From NCBI GenBank assembly GCA_019247255.1, contig JAFAPJ010000186.1, forward strand, positions 1-5,037: DNA of 5,037 nt. Reading direction: 5' to 3'. This stretch comes from Methylobacteriaceae bacterium. Lineage in GTDB: Bacteria > Pseudomonadota > Alphaproteobacteria > Rhizobiales > Beijerinckiaceae. Below are positions 1 through 5,037 of the stretch, piece by piece. The position numbers were made by a program, and so were the translations under genes. How positions within the stretch are numbered: the stretch's first letter is position 1; every line of letters begins with the position of its first letter. The notes beneath the pieces were generated by a model that saw nothing but the letters and a program-made list of their open reading frames with translations, was not told where the DNA came from and ran no database searches.

Positions 1-327
1 CCGCTCGGCTTCGAGGTCCTGGCCTTCCCGTGCAACCAGTTCGGCGGGCAGGAGCCGGGCACCGAAGACGAGATCGCGTCCTTCTGCCGGACCCGCTTCG
101 ACGTCAGCTTCGAGGTGCTGGCGAAGGTCGAGGTGAACGGACCCGCGGCCGACCCGCTCTGGCGCTTTCTCCGGACCGAGAAGCCGGGGCTGCTCGGAAC
201 TCCTGCGATCAAGTGGAACTTCACGAAGTTCCTGGTCGACCCTGCCGGGCGGGTCGTCAGCCGGCACGGCTCGCGAACCCCGCCCGAGGCGCTCGAACCC
301 CCCATCCGGCGCATCCTGCCCCGCTGA
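1..327 (+). CDS. gpx: Glutathione peroxidase family protein, 3' part (5' end outside window)
   Basis: This is the last 108 residues of a thiol peroxidase of the glutathione peroxidase family, which reduces hydrogen peroxide and organic hydroperoxides in the cytoplasm. The frame is open from base 1 and stops with TGA at 325-327. The family signature [12 protein letters not shown] lies at fragment residues 9-20, with the catalytic Gln at residue 13. WNFTKFLVD (residues 72-80) supplies the catalytic Trp72 and Asn73. About 50 N-terminal residues are missing, including the peroxidatic Cys/Sec, so the nucleophile cannot be seen. Cys29 lies 18 residues after the Cys of FPCNQF, which matches the resolving Cys82 of yeast Gpx3. 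This suggests an atypical 2-Cys enzyme reduced by thioredoxin rather than glutathione, despite the family name. An 83-base gap containing a hairpin separates it from gloA. The family call is firm; the reductant is inferred. Confidence 0.93.
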   Translation, partial: PLGFEVLAFPCNQFGGQEPGTEDEIASFCRTRFDVSFEVLAKVEVNGPAADPLWRFLRTEKPGLLGTPAIKWNFTKFLVDPAGRVVSRHGSRTPPEALEPPIRRILPR

Positions 328-328
328 G

Positions 329-349
329 CGCCCGCTCTACCCGCGGGCG
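329..349 (+). terminator. Hairpin just after the glutathione peroxidase stop, candidate terminator
   Basis: CGCCCGC (329-335) pairs perfectly with GCGGGCG (343-349), giving a 7-bp all-GC stem with a 7-base loop that begins one base after the peroxidase stop codon. The position fits a terminator or an mRNA 3'-end stabiliser. No T-run follows (the next bases are GCGCGAGGCGC), so a classical intrinsic terminator is not shown, and GC-rich DNA produces such stems by chance. The rest of the 328-410 gap has a weaker 5-bp stem (TCCGG 382-386 with CCGGA 390-394) and the gloA ribosome binding site. I could not recognise a -35/-10 pair. Confidence 0.35.
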
Positions 350-400
350 GCGCGAGGCGCTATCCGAACGACGACGGACGCTCCGGCGCCCGGATGCGAC

Positions 401-405
401 GGAGG
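401..405 (+). promoter_or_regulatory. Ribosome binding site of gloA, fixing its GTG start
   Basis: GGAGG at 401-405 sits five bases before GTG 411-413. It is the best Shine-Dalgarno sequence in the window. It decides the gloA start: the frame is open far upstream, to before base 30, but that upstream part is a shadow of the peroxidase gene. Confidence 0.8.
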
Positions 406-410
406 CTCCC

Positions 411-851
411 GTGGAATACCTGCACACGATGGTGCGCGTCACCGATCTCGACGCCTCGCTCGACTGGTACTGCAACAAGCTCGGCCTGCGGGAGGTCCGG
501 CGCATGGACAGCGAGGCCGGGCGCTACACGCTCGTGTTCCTGGCGGCCCCGGGCGACGTCGAGGCCGCGAAAGCGACGAGCGCGCCGCTCGTCGAGCTCA
601 CCTACAACTGGGACCCGGAGACCTATTCGGGAGGCCGCAATTTCGGCCATCTCGCCTATCGGGTCGACGATATCTACGAGACCTGCCGCAAGCTGATGGA
701 GACGGGCGTCACCATCAACCGGCCGCCGCGCGACGGCCGCATGGCCTTCGTGCGCTCGCCCGACAACATCTCGATCGAGCTTCTCCAGAAGGGTGACGCC
801 AAGGCGCCGGCCGAGCCCTGGACCTCGATGCCGAATACCGGGACCTGGTAG
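411..851 (+). CDS. gloA: Lactoylglutathione lyase (glyoxalase I)
   Basis: This cytoplasmic VOC-fold metalloenzyme isomerises the hemithioacetal of methylglyoxal and glutathione to S-lactoylglutathione, the first step of methylglyoxal detoxification. The 146-residue product is close to the usual bacterial length (E. coli about 135). It shows two betaalphabetabetabeta modules: [17 protein letters not shown] at the start, and [11 protein letters not shown] from about residue 77. Metal ligands fall where expected from E. coli GloA: His5 (LHTM), Glu62 (VELTYNW), His80 (FGHLAY) and Glu123 (SIELL). The tail ending [12 protein letters not shown] resembles, from memory, the C-terminus of alphaproteobacterial GloA proteins. 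The GTG start at 411 is supported by GGAGG five bases upstream and by the first ligand falling exactly at residue 5. Metal preference (Ni/Co or Zn) cannot be read with certainty, though the compact form resembles the Ni-type enzymes. The stop is seven bases before the next gene. Confidence 0.96.
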   Translation: MEYLHTMVRVTDLDASLDWYCNKLGLREVRRMDSEAGRYTLVFLAAPGDVEAAKATSAPLVELTYNWDPETYSGGRNFGHLAYRVDDIYETCRKLMETGVTINRPPRDGRMAFVRSPDNISIELLQKGDAKAPAEPWTSMPNTGTW

Positions 852-858
852 CCGCGCC

Positions 859-1725
859 ATGTACGCACTCGCTCTCCATGGCGGCGCCGGCGCCCGCCGC
901 GGCCGGGATTACGCGGCCGAGATCGTCCACATGCGCGAGGTCGTCGAGCGGTCCCGCGACAGCCTGGCGGCCGGCGCCTCCGCGCTCGACGTCGCGGTCG
1001 CGGCCGTGCGCGAGCTCGAGGCCTCCGCCCTCTACGTGGCGGGCCGCGGCGCGTCGCCGAACACCGCCGGCGATTACGAGCTCGATGCCTGCCTGATGGA
1101 TGGTGATACCGGTCTCACCGGCGCTGTCGCGGCGCTGCAGGGCTTCGCGAGCCCGATCGCCGTCGCCCGGGCCGTGATGGAGCGCACCCCGCATGTGCTC
1201 CTCGCGGGCGCGGGCGCCGCGGCTTTCGCCCGCGAAGCCGGGTGCGAGGCGATCCCCGACCCTGGGAGCTGGTTCAGGCCGGCCGGCCGGACCGAGACGA
1301 ACCACCCGCCGCGCCGCCTCGCGCATGGCACGGTCGGATGCGTCGTGCGCGACGCGGCCGGACGGCTCGCGGCCGCGACCTCGACGGGCGGCGTCTTCGG
1401 CAAGCTGCCGGGCCGGGTCGGCGACAGCCCGATCGCAGGCGCCGGCGCCTGGGCGGACGAGCGCGTCGCCGTCTCGTCGACCGGCACGGGCGAGTTCTTC
1501 GTCCGCACGGCCGCGGCCGCGCAGGTCGCCCACCGCATGCGCTTCGCCGGGCAGGACCTCGCCTCGGCGGGCGGGGACGTCATCGACGAGATCGGGCGCC
1601 TCGGCGGCGATGGCGGGCTTATCGCGATCGACCGCGACGGCGCGATCGCCATGCCCTGGAACTCCGAGGGCATGAAACGCGCCGCGCTCTACCCCGACGG
1701 GCGGATCGTGTCCGAGGTGTTCTGA
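859..1725 (+). CDS. iaaA: Isoaspartyl peptidase / plant-type L-asparaginase (Ntn hydrolase)
   Basis: This 288-residue Ntn-hydrolase precursor belongs to the family that hydrolyses beta-aspartyl dipeptides and, more weakly, L-asparagine. The family matures by self-cleavage before a Thr. HGGAG is at residues 7-11 and ELDACLMDG at 74-82. The cleavage motif HGTVG is at 156-160, so the predicted nucleophile is Thr158 (codon 1330-1332), giving chains of about 157 and 131 residues. STGG (Thr176), GRVGDSPIAGAG (Arg186, Asp189) and STGTGE (Thr208, Gly211) match E. coli IaaA Thr197, Arg207, Asp210, Thr230 and Gly233 in order and nearly in spacing. The first chain is about 20 residues shorter than in E. 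coli (Thr179), mainly in the linker before cleavage. GRGASPNTAG replaces the more common GKGAVFT-type segment, which suggests a subfamily. ATG 859 directly precedes the conserved N-terminus and no strong ribosome binding site is visible, so translation is probably coupled to gloA. A glycosylasparaginase-like specificity is less likely. Confidence 0.93.
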   Translation: MYALALHGGAGARRGRDYAAEIVHMREVVERSRDSLAAGASALDVAVAAVRELEASALYVAGRGASPNTAGDYELDACLMDGDTGLTGAVAALQGFASPIAVARAVMERTPHVLLAGAGAAAFAREAGCEAIPDPGSWFRPAGRTETNHPPRRLAHGTVGCVVRDAAGRLAAATSTGGVFGKLPGRVGDSPIAGAGAWADERVAVSSTGTGEFFVRTAAAAQVAHRMRFAGQDLASAGGDVIDEIGRLGGDGGLIAIDRDGAIAMPWNSEGMKRAALYPDGRIVSEVF

Positions 1726-1727
1726 GG
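1724..1727 (+). promoter_or_regulatory. Ribosome binding site overlapping the iaaA stop codon
   Basis: GAGG at 1724-1727 begins inside the iaaA TGA stop and lies five bases before GTG 1733-1735. It supports the GTG start of the gamma-glutamylcyclotransferase-like gene. The next in-frame ATG (1763) comes after the conserved YGSN motif and would remove it. Confidence 0.55.
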
Positions 1728-1732
1728 CGGCC

Positions 1733-2251
1733 GTGCCGCTCTCCTTCGCCTACGGGTCCAACATGGACCGGGCCGCGATGGCGACGCGCTGCCCGAGTTC
1801 TCGCCCGCTCGGGCCGGCGCGACTCCCAGGCTTCCGCCCCGTCATCATGGCGCAGGGCTGGCTGTCGGTCGTGCCGGACGCGCGCCGCGAGGTCTGGGGT
1901 CTCCTCTGGGAGGTCGCGCTCGCCGACATCGCGGCGCTCGATCGCTACGAGGAGGTCGGCGCCGGTCTCTACCGGAAGGTCTATCGGCCGGTGCTGACCG
2001 AGGGCGGGCCGCGGCGCGCGCTGATCTATCTCGGGCGCGACGCCGGGCCGGGCCGGGCCAATCCCGGCTACCTCGAGGGCGTGCTCGCCGCGGCGCGCGA
2101 GCTCGGGCTGCCGGCCAGCTACCTGCCTGATCTCGCGGCGCTCGCCGGGACCGGGCGGCCGTCGTCGGCTTGCCCCCCGGGGCGGATTGGGCCAGGGAAC
2201 GCCGACGAGCGCCGCCACCCGGCCGTGCGTCCCATCGCCCACAGACCATGA
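1733..2251 (+). CDS. Gamma-glutamylcyclotransferase (AIG2/GGACT-like) family protein
   Basis: This is a 172-residue cytoplasmic protein of the cyclotransferase fold, whose members release 5-oxoproline from gamma-glutamyl amino acids or gamma-glutamylamines. The glycine-rich substrate loop FAYGSNM is at residues 5-11. The central block VWGLLWEV (54-61) leads into [14 protein letters not shown] (69-82). Within it Glu73 aligns with the catalytic Glu98 of human GGCT (LDEQEGV), and Tyr80 matches the conserved following Tyr. [19 protein letters not shown] (about 116-134) resembles the usual C-terminal helix. The last 30 or so residues are rich in Pro, Arg and Gly, look unlike the family and run into thrS, so they may be a neutral extension or mark a lost stop. 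GTG 1733 is needed to include YGSN. The exact substrate is unknown, and a repair-type gamma-glutamylamine activity is as plausible as glutathione-cycle GGCT activity. The gene starts seven bases after iaaA. Confidence 0.88.
   Translation: MPLSFAYGSNMDRAAMATRCPSSRPLGPARLPGFRPVIMAQGWLSVVPDARREVWGLLWEVALADIAALDRYEEVGAGLYRKVYRPVLTEGGPRRALIYLGRDAGPGRANPGYLEGVLAAARELGLPASYLPDLAALAGTGRPSSACPPGRIGPGNADERRHPAVRPIAHRP
2248..2251 (+). other. ATGA stop/start overlap between the cyclotransferase gene and thrS
   Basis: The thrS ATG (2248-2250) shares bases with the TGA stop (2249-2251) of the upstream gene. No good Shine-Dalgarno sequence is present in the preceding 20 bases (CCATCGCCCACAGACC), so thrS translation may depend on termination-reinitiation. 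The overlap could also be accidental if the upstream tail has lost an earlier stop. Confidence 0.75.
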
Positions 2252-4218
2252 TCCAGCTGACCTTTCCCGACGGCGCCCGGCGCGAGTTCCCGGACGGCGC
2301 CACGGGCGGCGACGTCGCGTCCGCGATCTCGCCCTCGCTCCGCAAGCGCGCCATGGCCGTGAAGGTCGACGGAACCGTGCGCGACCTGACTTCCGCCGTG
2401 CCGGACGGCGCCACGATCGAGATCCTGACCCGCGACGCCCCGGACAGCCTCGAGCTCATCCGGCACGACGCCGCCCACGTCATGGCCGAAGCGGTGCAGG
2501 AGCTCTATCCCGGCACGCAGGTCACGATCGGGCCCGTCGTCGAGAACGGCTTCTATTACGATTTCGCCCGCCCGGAGCCCTTCCGTCCGGAGGACCTCGA
2601 GGCGATCGAGAAGCGCATGCGCGAGATCATCGCCCGCAACGCGCCGATCACCTGCGAGACCTGGTCGCGGGAGGAGGCGCGCCGCTTCTTCGGCGAGAAG
2701 GGCGAGACCTACAAGGTCGAGCTCGTCGACATGATCCCGGCCGATCAGGAGCTGAAGATCTACCGGCAGGGCGAGTGGCTCGACCTCTGCCGCGGCCCGC
2801 ATGGCGCGGCGACCGGCGGGATCGGCCAGGCCTTCAAGCTCATGAAGGTCGCGGGCGCCTATTGGCGCGGCGACCCGAGCCGGCCGATGCTCCAGCGCAT
2901 CTACGGCACGGCCTGGGCGAACGAGGCGGACCTCAAGGCCTACCTGCACCAGCTCGAGGAGGCCGAGCGCCGCGACCACCGCCGGCTCGGGCGCGAGATG
3001 GACCTGTTCCACTTCCAGGAGGAGGGGCCGGGCGTCGTCTTCTGGCACCCGAAGGGCTGGACGCTGTTCCAGGCGCTCATCGCCTATATGCGCCGGCGGC
3101 TCGCGGGCGATTACGCCGAGGTCAACGCGCCCCAGGTGCTCGACAAGTCGCTCTGGGAGACCTCGGGCCATTGGGGCTGGTACGCGGACAACATGTTCGC
3201 GGTGAAATCCGCCGCGGCCTTCATCCGGCCGAACGACCCGGAGGCGGACCAGCGCGTCTTCGCCCTGAAGCCGATGAACTGCCCGGGTCACGTGCAGATC
3301 TACAAGCAGGGGCTCAAATCCTACCGCGACCTGCCGGTTCGGCTCGCCGAGTTCGGCTCCGTCCACCGCTACGAGGCGTCGGGCGCGCTGCACGGGCTCA
3401 TGCGCGTGCGCGCCTTCACGCAGGACGACGCGCACATCTTCTGCACGGAGGACCAGCTCGAGGCCGAGTGCCTCGCGATCAACGACCTGATGCTCTCCGT
3501 GTACCGCGATTTCGGCTTCGAGGAGGTCGTGGTGAAGCTCGCGACGCGCCCCGAGAAGCGGGTCGGCACTGACGCGATGTGGGACCACGCCGAGGGCATC
3601 CTCCGGCGCGTCCTGGACCGGATGGCCCGCGATTCGGGCGGGCGCATCAAGACGGGCGTCAACGAAGGGGAGGGGACCTTCTACGGTCCCAAATTCGAGT
3701 ACACGCTGAAGGACGCGATCGGCCGCGACTGGCAATGCGGCACGACGCAGGTCGATTTCAACCTGCCGGAGCGCTTCGGCGCGTCCTATATCGCCTCGGA
3801 CGGCGAGAAGCGGCAGCCTGTCATGGTGCACCGCGCGATCTGCGGCTCGCTCGAGCGCTTCCTCGGCATCCTGATCGAGAGCTATGCGGGGCATTTCCCG
3901 CTCTGGCTCGCGCCCGTTCAGGCGGTGGTCGCGACGATCACCTCCGAGGCCGACCCGTATGCCAGGGAGGTGCTGGCGGCGGCCCGTCGTGCGGGGCTGC
4001 GGGTCGAGGCCGATCTGCGCAACGAGAAGATCAACTACAAGGTGCGCGAGCACTCGCTCGCCAAAGTGCCGGTGCTCCTCGTCGTGGGTCGCCGCGAGGC
4101 GGAGGAGCGGCGGGTCTCGATCCGCCGTCTCGGCTCCGCCGACCAGACCGGGATGGGGCTCGACGAGGCGCTCGCGGCGCTGACCGCCGAGGCGGTCCCG
4201 CCCGACCTGCGGGACTGA
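2248..4218 (+). CDS. thrS: Threonyl-tRNA synthetase
   Basis: This class IIa synthetase charges tRNA-Thr with threonine in the cytoplasm. The 656-residue product is slightly longer than E. coli ThrRS (642). Domains in order: TGS (about 1-62), editing domain (about 64-225) with His73, His77 (RHDAAH), Cys181 and His185 (LCRGPH) for clearing Ser-tRNA-Thr, catalytic core (about 242-545), and anticodon-binding domain (about 552-650). The active-site zinc ligands are Cys345 (MNCPGH), His396 (DDAHIFC) and His528 ([10 protein letters not shown]). Arg374 in motif 2 (VHRYE) and Arg537 in motif 3 (GSLERF) match E. coli Arg363 and Arg520. A short insertion (about 327-340) precedes MNCPGH, and about six extra residues lie between the second and third zinc ligands. 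The N-terminus MIQLTFPDG begins exactly where the TGS domain should, which supports ATG 2248. I see no operator or leader of the E. coli thrS type. Confidence 0.99.
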   Translation: MIQLTFPDGARREFPDGATGGDVASAISPSLRKRAMAVKVDGTVRDLTSAVPDGATIEILTRDAPDSLELIRHDAAHVMAEAVQELYPGTQVTIGPVVENGFYYDFARPEPFRPEDLEAIEKRMREIIARNAPITCETWSREEARRFFGEKGETYKVELVDMIPADQELKIYRQGEWLDLCRGPHGAATGGIGQAFKLMKVAGAYWRGDPSRPMLQRIYGTAWANEADLKAYLHQLEEAERRDHRRLGREMDLFHFQEEGPGVVFWHPKGWTLFQALIAYMRRRLAGDYAEVNAPQVLDKSLWETSGHWGWYADNMFAVKSAAAFIRPNDPEADQRVFALKPMNCPGHVQIYKQGLKSYRDLPVRLAEFGSVHRYEASGALHGLMRVRAFTQDDAHIFCTEDQLEAECLAINDLMLSVYRDFGFEEVVVKLATRPEKRVGTDAMWDHAEGILRRVLDRMARDSGGRIKTGVNEGEGTFYGPKFEYTLKDAIGRDWQCGTTQVDFNLPERFGASYIASDGEKRQPVMVHRAICGSLERFLGILIESYAGHFPLWLAPVQAVVATITSEADPYAREVLAAARRAGLRVEADLRNEKINYKVREHSLAKVPVLLVVGRREAEERRVSIRRLGSADQTGMGLDEALAALTAEAVPPDLRD

Positions 4219-4246
4219 TCTCGAGCCTCCCGGTCCGCCTCTCAGC

Positions 4247-4897
4247 ATGGCCGAGCTGTCGGCAAGCGGCGACCTCACGGTCGCGCGCGCCTATCGGCGC
4301 ACGATCTGGACGATCGCGCTCGGACTGCTCGCCTTCGGGCTCGCGCAGGGGCTGTGGGCGCTCTCGATCGGGTCGCGCCAGCTCCTGAAGGACGCGACCG
4401 ATTGGGTCTACGACGTCGCGCTCTACATGCTGGCGGCCCTCGTGTTCGGGCGAGGCGCCCGCGCCGAGCAGGCCTCGGCGCTCGCCATCGCGGCCATCCT
4501 GACGGTCGCCGGCCTGCACACGCTCTACGACCTCTGGGACAAGGTCCTGGAGCCCCGGACCATCGAGCCCTTCACGATCGGCTTCTCGGCCGTCTCGTCC
4601 GCGCTTCTCGGCTACCTGGTCGTCGCGCTGCTTCTGCGCTTTCGGCACGAGGCGAACCCGCTCATCCGGGCCACCTGGGTGTCGTCGCGCAACGAGGCGA
4701 TCACGACGACCCTCTTCTCGCTCGCGACCTATCTGACCCGCACCGCGACAAGCCGGCTTCCCGAATACGGCCTCGACCTGTTCAGCTCGCTCATGCTTTT
4801 CCAGGCGGCTGGCGCCATCCTGCTGTCGACTTGGCGCGATCGGCGGGCCTCGCCCGCCGGCGTTGAACGAGCGTCCGATCGCCGATCGAGCGCATGA
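4247..4897 (+). CDS. CDF-related six-helix membrane protein with altered metal site
   Basis: This 216-residue inner-membrane protein resembles the transmembrane domain of cation diffusion facilitators, which export Zn, Fe or Mn by proton antiport. Six hydrophobic segments are visible at about residues 20-41, 53-69, 76-96, 108-130, 142-165 and 174-196. TM2 carries LLKDATDWVYD, in which Asp49, Asp52 and Asp56 have CDF spacing; Asp52-x3-Asp56 aligns with Asp45/Asp49 of E. coli YiiP. The matching TM5 stretch is RATWVSSRNEA, in which Ser146 and Glu150 replace YiiP His153 and Asp157. The usual cytoplasmic metal-binding domain of about 80-100 residues is absent; only a basic tail of some 20 residues follows TM6. 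It begins 28 bases after thrS without a clear ribosome binding site or terminator between. Metal transport is therefore unproven; it may be a divergent CDF with another substrate. The CDF resemblance is read by eye from spacing and residues. Confidence 0.75.
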   Translation: MAELSASGDLTVARAYRRTIWTIALGLLAFGLAQGLWALSIGSRQLLKDATDWVYDVALYMLAALVFGRGARAEQASALAIAAILTVAGLHTLYDLWDKVLEPRTIEPFTIGFSAVSSALLGYLVVALLLRFRHEANPLIRATWVSSRNEAITTTLFSLATYLTRTATSRLPEYGLDLFSSLMLFQAAGAILLSTWRDRRASPAGVERASDRRSSA

Positions 4898-4969
4898 CCG
4901 ACGGAGCCGGGGTTCCGGACGCCGTGAGCCAGCCACCGAGGCGTGAGCCCGCGGGCCGGCGGTGCCGCA

Positions 4970-4982
4970 GCCCCGGCGGGGC
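4970..4982. terminator. GC hairpin between possibly convergent genes, weak candidate terminator
   Basis: GCCCC (4970-4974) pairs with GGGGC (4978-4982) around a three-base loop. It lies about 70 bases after the membrane-protein stop and two bases beyond the putative - strand stop, where a two-way terminator would be expected. There is no T-run on either strand, and the stem is only five pairs in very GC-rich DNA. The rest of 4898-4984 contains another GC palindrome (GCCCGCGGGC, 4947-4956) and no recognisable gene. Confidence 0.22.
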
Positions 4983-4984
4983 GA

Positions 4985-5037
4985 TCAGGGCAGGGTCAGC
5001 AGCGTGCCGAGCGCGCCGGGGTTCGGGTGGCGCCCGA
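4985..5037 (-). CDS. Possible C-terminal end of a convergent gene, unidentified
   Basis: Read on the - strand from the window edge, this frame gives GRHPNPGALGTLLTLP followed by TGA (plus-strand TCA at 4985-4987). The composition is more protein-like than the arginine-rich + strand frames over the same bases, and a small hairpin lies just past the stop. Only 16 full codons are visible, so no family can be named and chance is a real alternative. If real, the gene converges on the membrane-protein gene and marks the right boundary of the + strand cluster. Confidence 0.3.
   Translation of the reverse strand, partial: GRHPNPGALGTLLTLP

Noticed and set aside
30..410. Long upstream extension of the gloA frame
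   Set aside because: It overlaps the peroxidase gene, has shadow-like Arg/Pro/Ala composition, and GTG 411 has a good ribosome binding site and gives the expected N-terminus.
793..858. Earlier GTG start for the isoaspartyl peptidase frame
   Set aside because: It lies within the conserved gloA C-terminus and adds a Pro/Arg-rich stretch ahead of MYALALHGGAG, where the family normally begins.
1436..1451. Perfect 16-base palindrome CAGGCGCCGGCGCCTG; its 12-base core GGCGCCGGCGCC also occurs at 883-894
   Set aside because: Both copies lie in conserved Gly-Ala coding motifs (GAGA, HGGAGA) of iaaA, so codon bias explains them better than an operator.
2170..2247. Search for a thrS promoter or leader regulatory structure, starting from TTGCCC at 2170
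   Set aside because: No partner -10 sequence, tRNA-like fold or T-box element could be made out, and the stretch is open coding sequence of the previous gene.
2119..4278. A 719-codon open frame on the - strand opposite thrS
   Set aside because: thrS has every family motif on the + strand. The antisense frame is arginine/leucine-rich without recognisable domains, and it stays open because GC-rich codon use leaves few antisense stops.
4894..5037. ATG overlapping the membrane-protein stop (ATGA), open to the window edge
   Set aside because: The 48 codons are Arg/Gly/Pro/Ala-rich, have no recognisable motif and no ribosome binding site, and conflict with a more protein-like - strand frame.

Overview
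This window is very GC-rich coding DNA (roughly 70% by eye), with strongly GC-biased third codon positions and long shadow frames on both strands. The protein set and the C-terminal tail of the lactoylglutathione lyase suggest an alphaproteobacterium, probably of the Hyphomicrobiales. That placement is inferred from protein character and composition; no database search was run.

Layout, left to right, all on the + strand: the 3' two thirds of a glutathione peroxidase (1-327); a short intergenic gap with a hairpin; lactoylglutathione lyase gloA from a GTG start (411-851); an isoaspartyl peptidase / plant-type L-asparaginase (859-1725); a gamma-glutamylcyclotransferase-like protein from a GTG start (1733-2251); threonyl-tRNA synthetase thrS, overlapping the previous stop in an ATGA (2248-4218); and a six-helix membrane protein related to the membrane domain of cation diffusion facilitators (4247-4897). 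The last 140 bases hold no convincing + strand gene. They may contain the C-terminal end of a - strand gene (4985 to the edge), facing the membrane protein.

From gloA to the membrane protein the gaps are 7, 7, -4 and 28 bases with no terminator between, so these five genes could form one transcript. The first four genes share a chemical theme: glutathione-family peroxide defence, glutathione-dependent methylglyoxal removal, and enzymes acting on beta-aspartyl and gamma-glutamyl bonds. thrS is a housekeeping gene with every catalytic, zinc-binding and editing residue I checked in place. The main oddity is the membrane protein: it keeps the TM2 Asp-x3-Asp of the CDF zinc site, but has Ser and Glu where TM5 normally has His and Asp, and it lacks the cytoplasmic domain. 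I see no mobile element, CRISPR array, tRNA or rRNA. Apart from that protein the window looks like ordinary chromosomal gene content.
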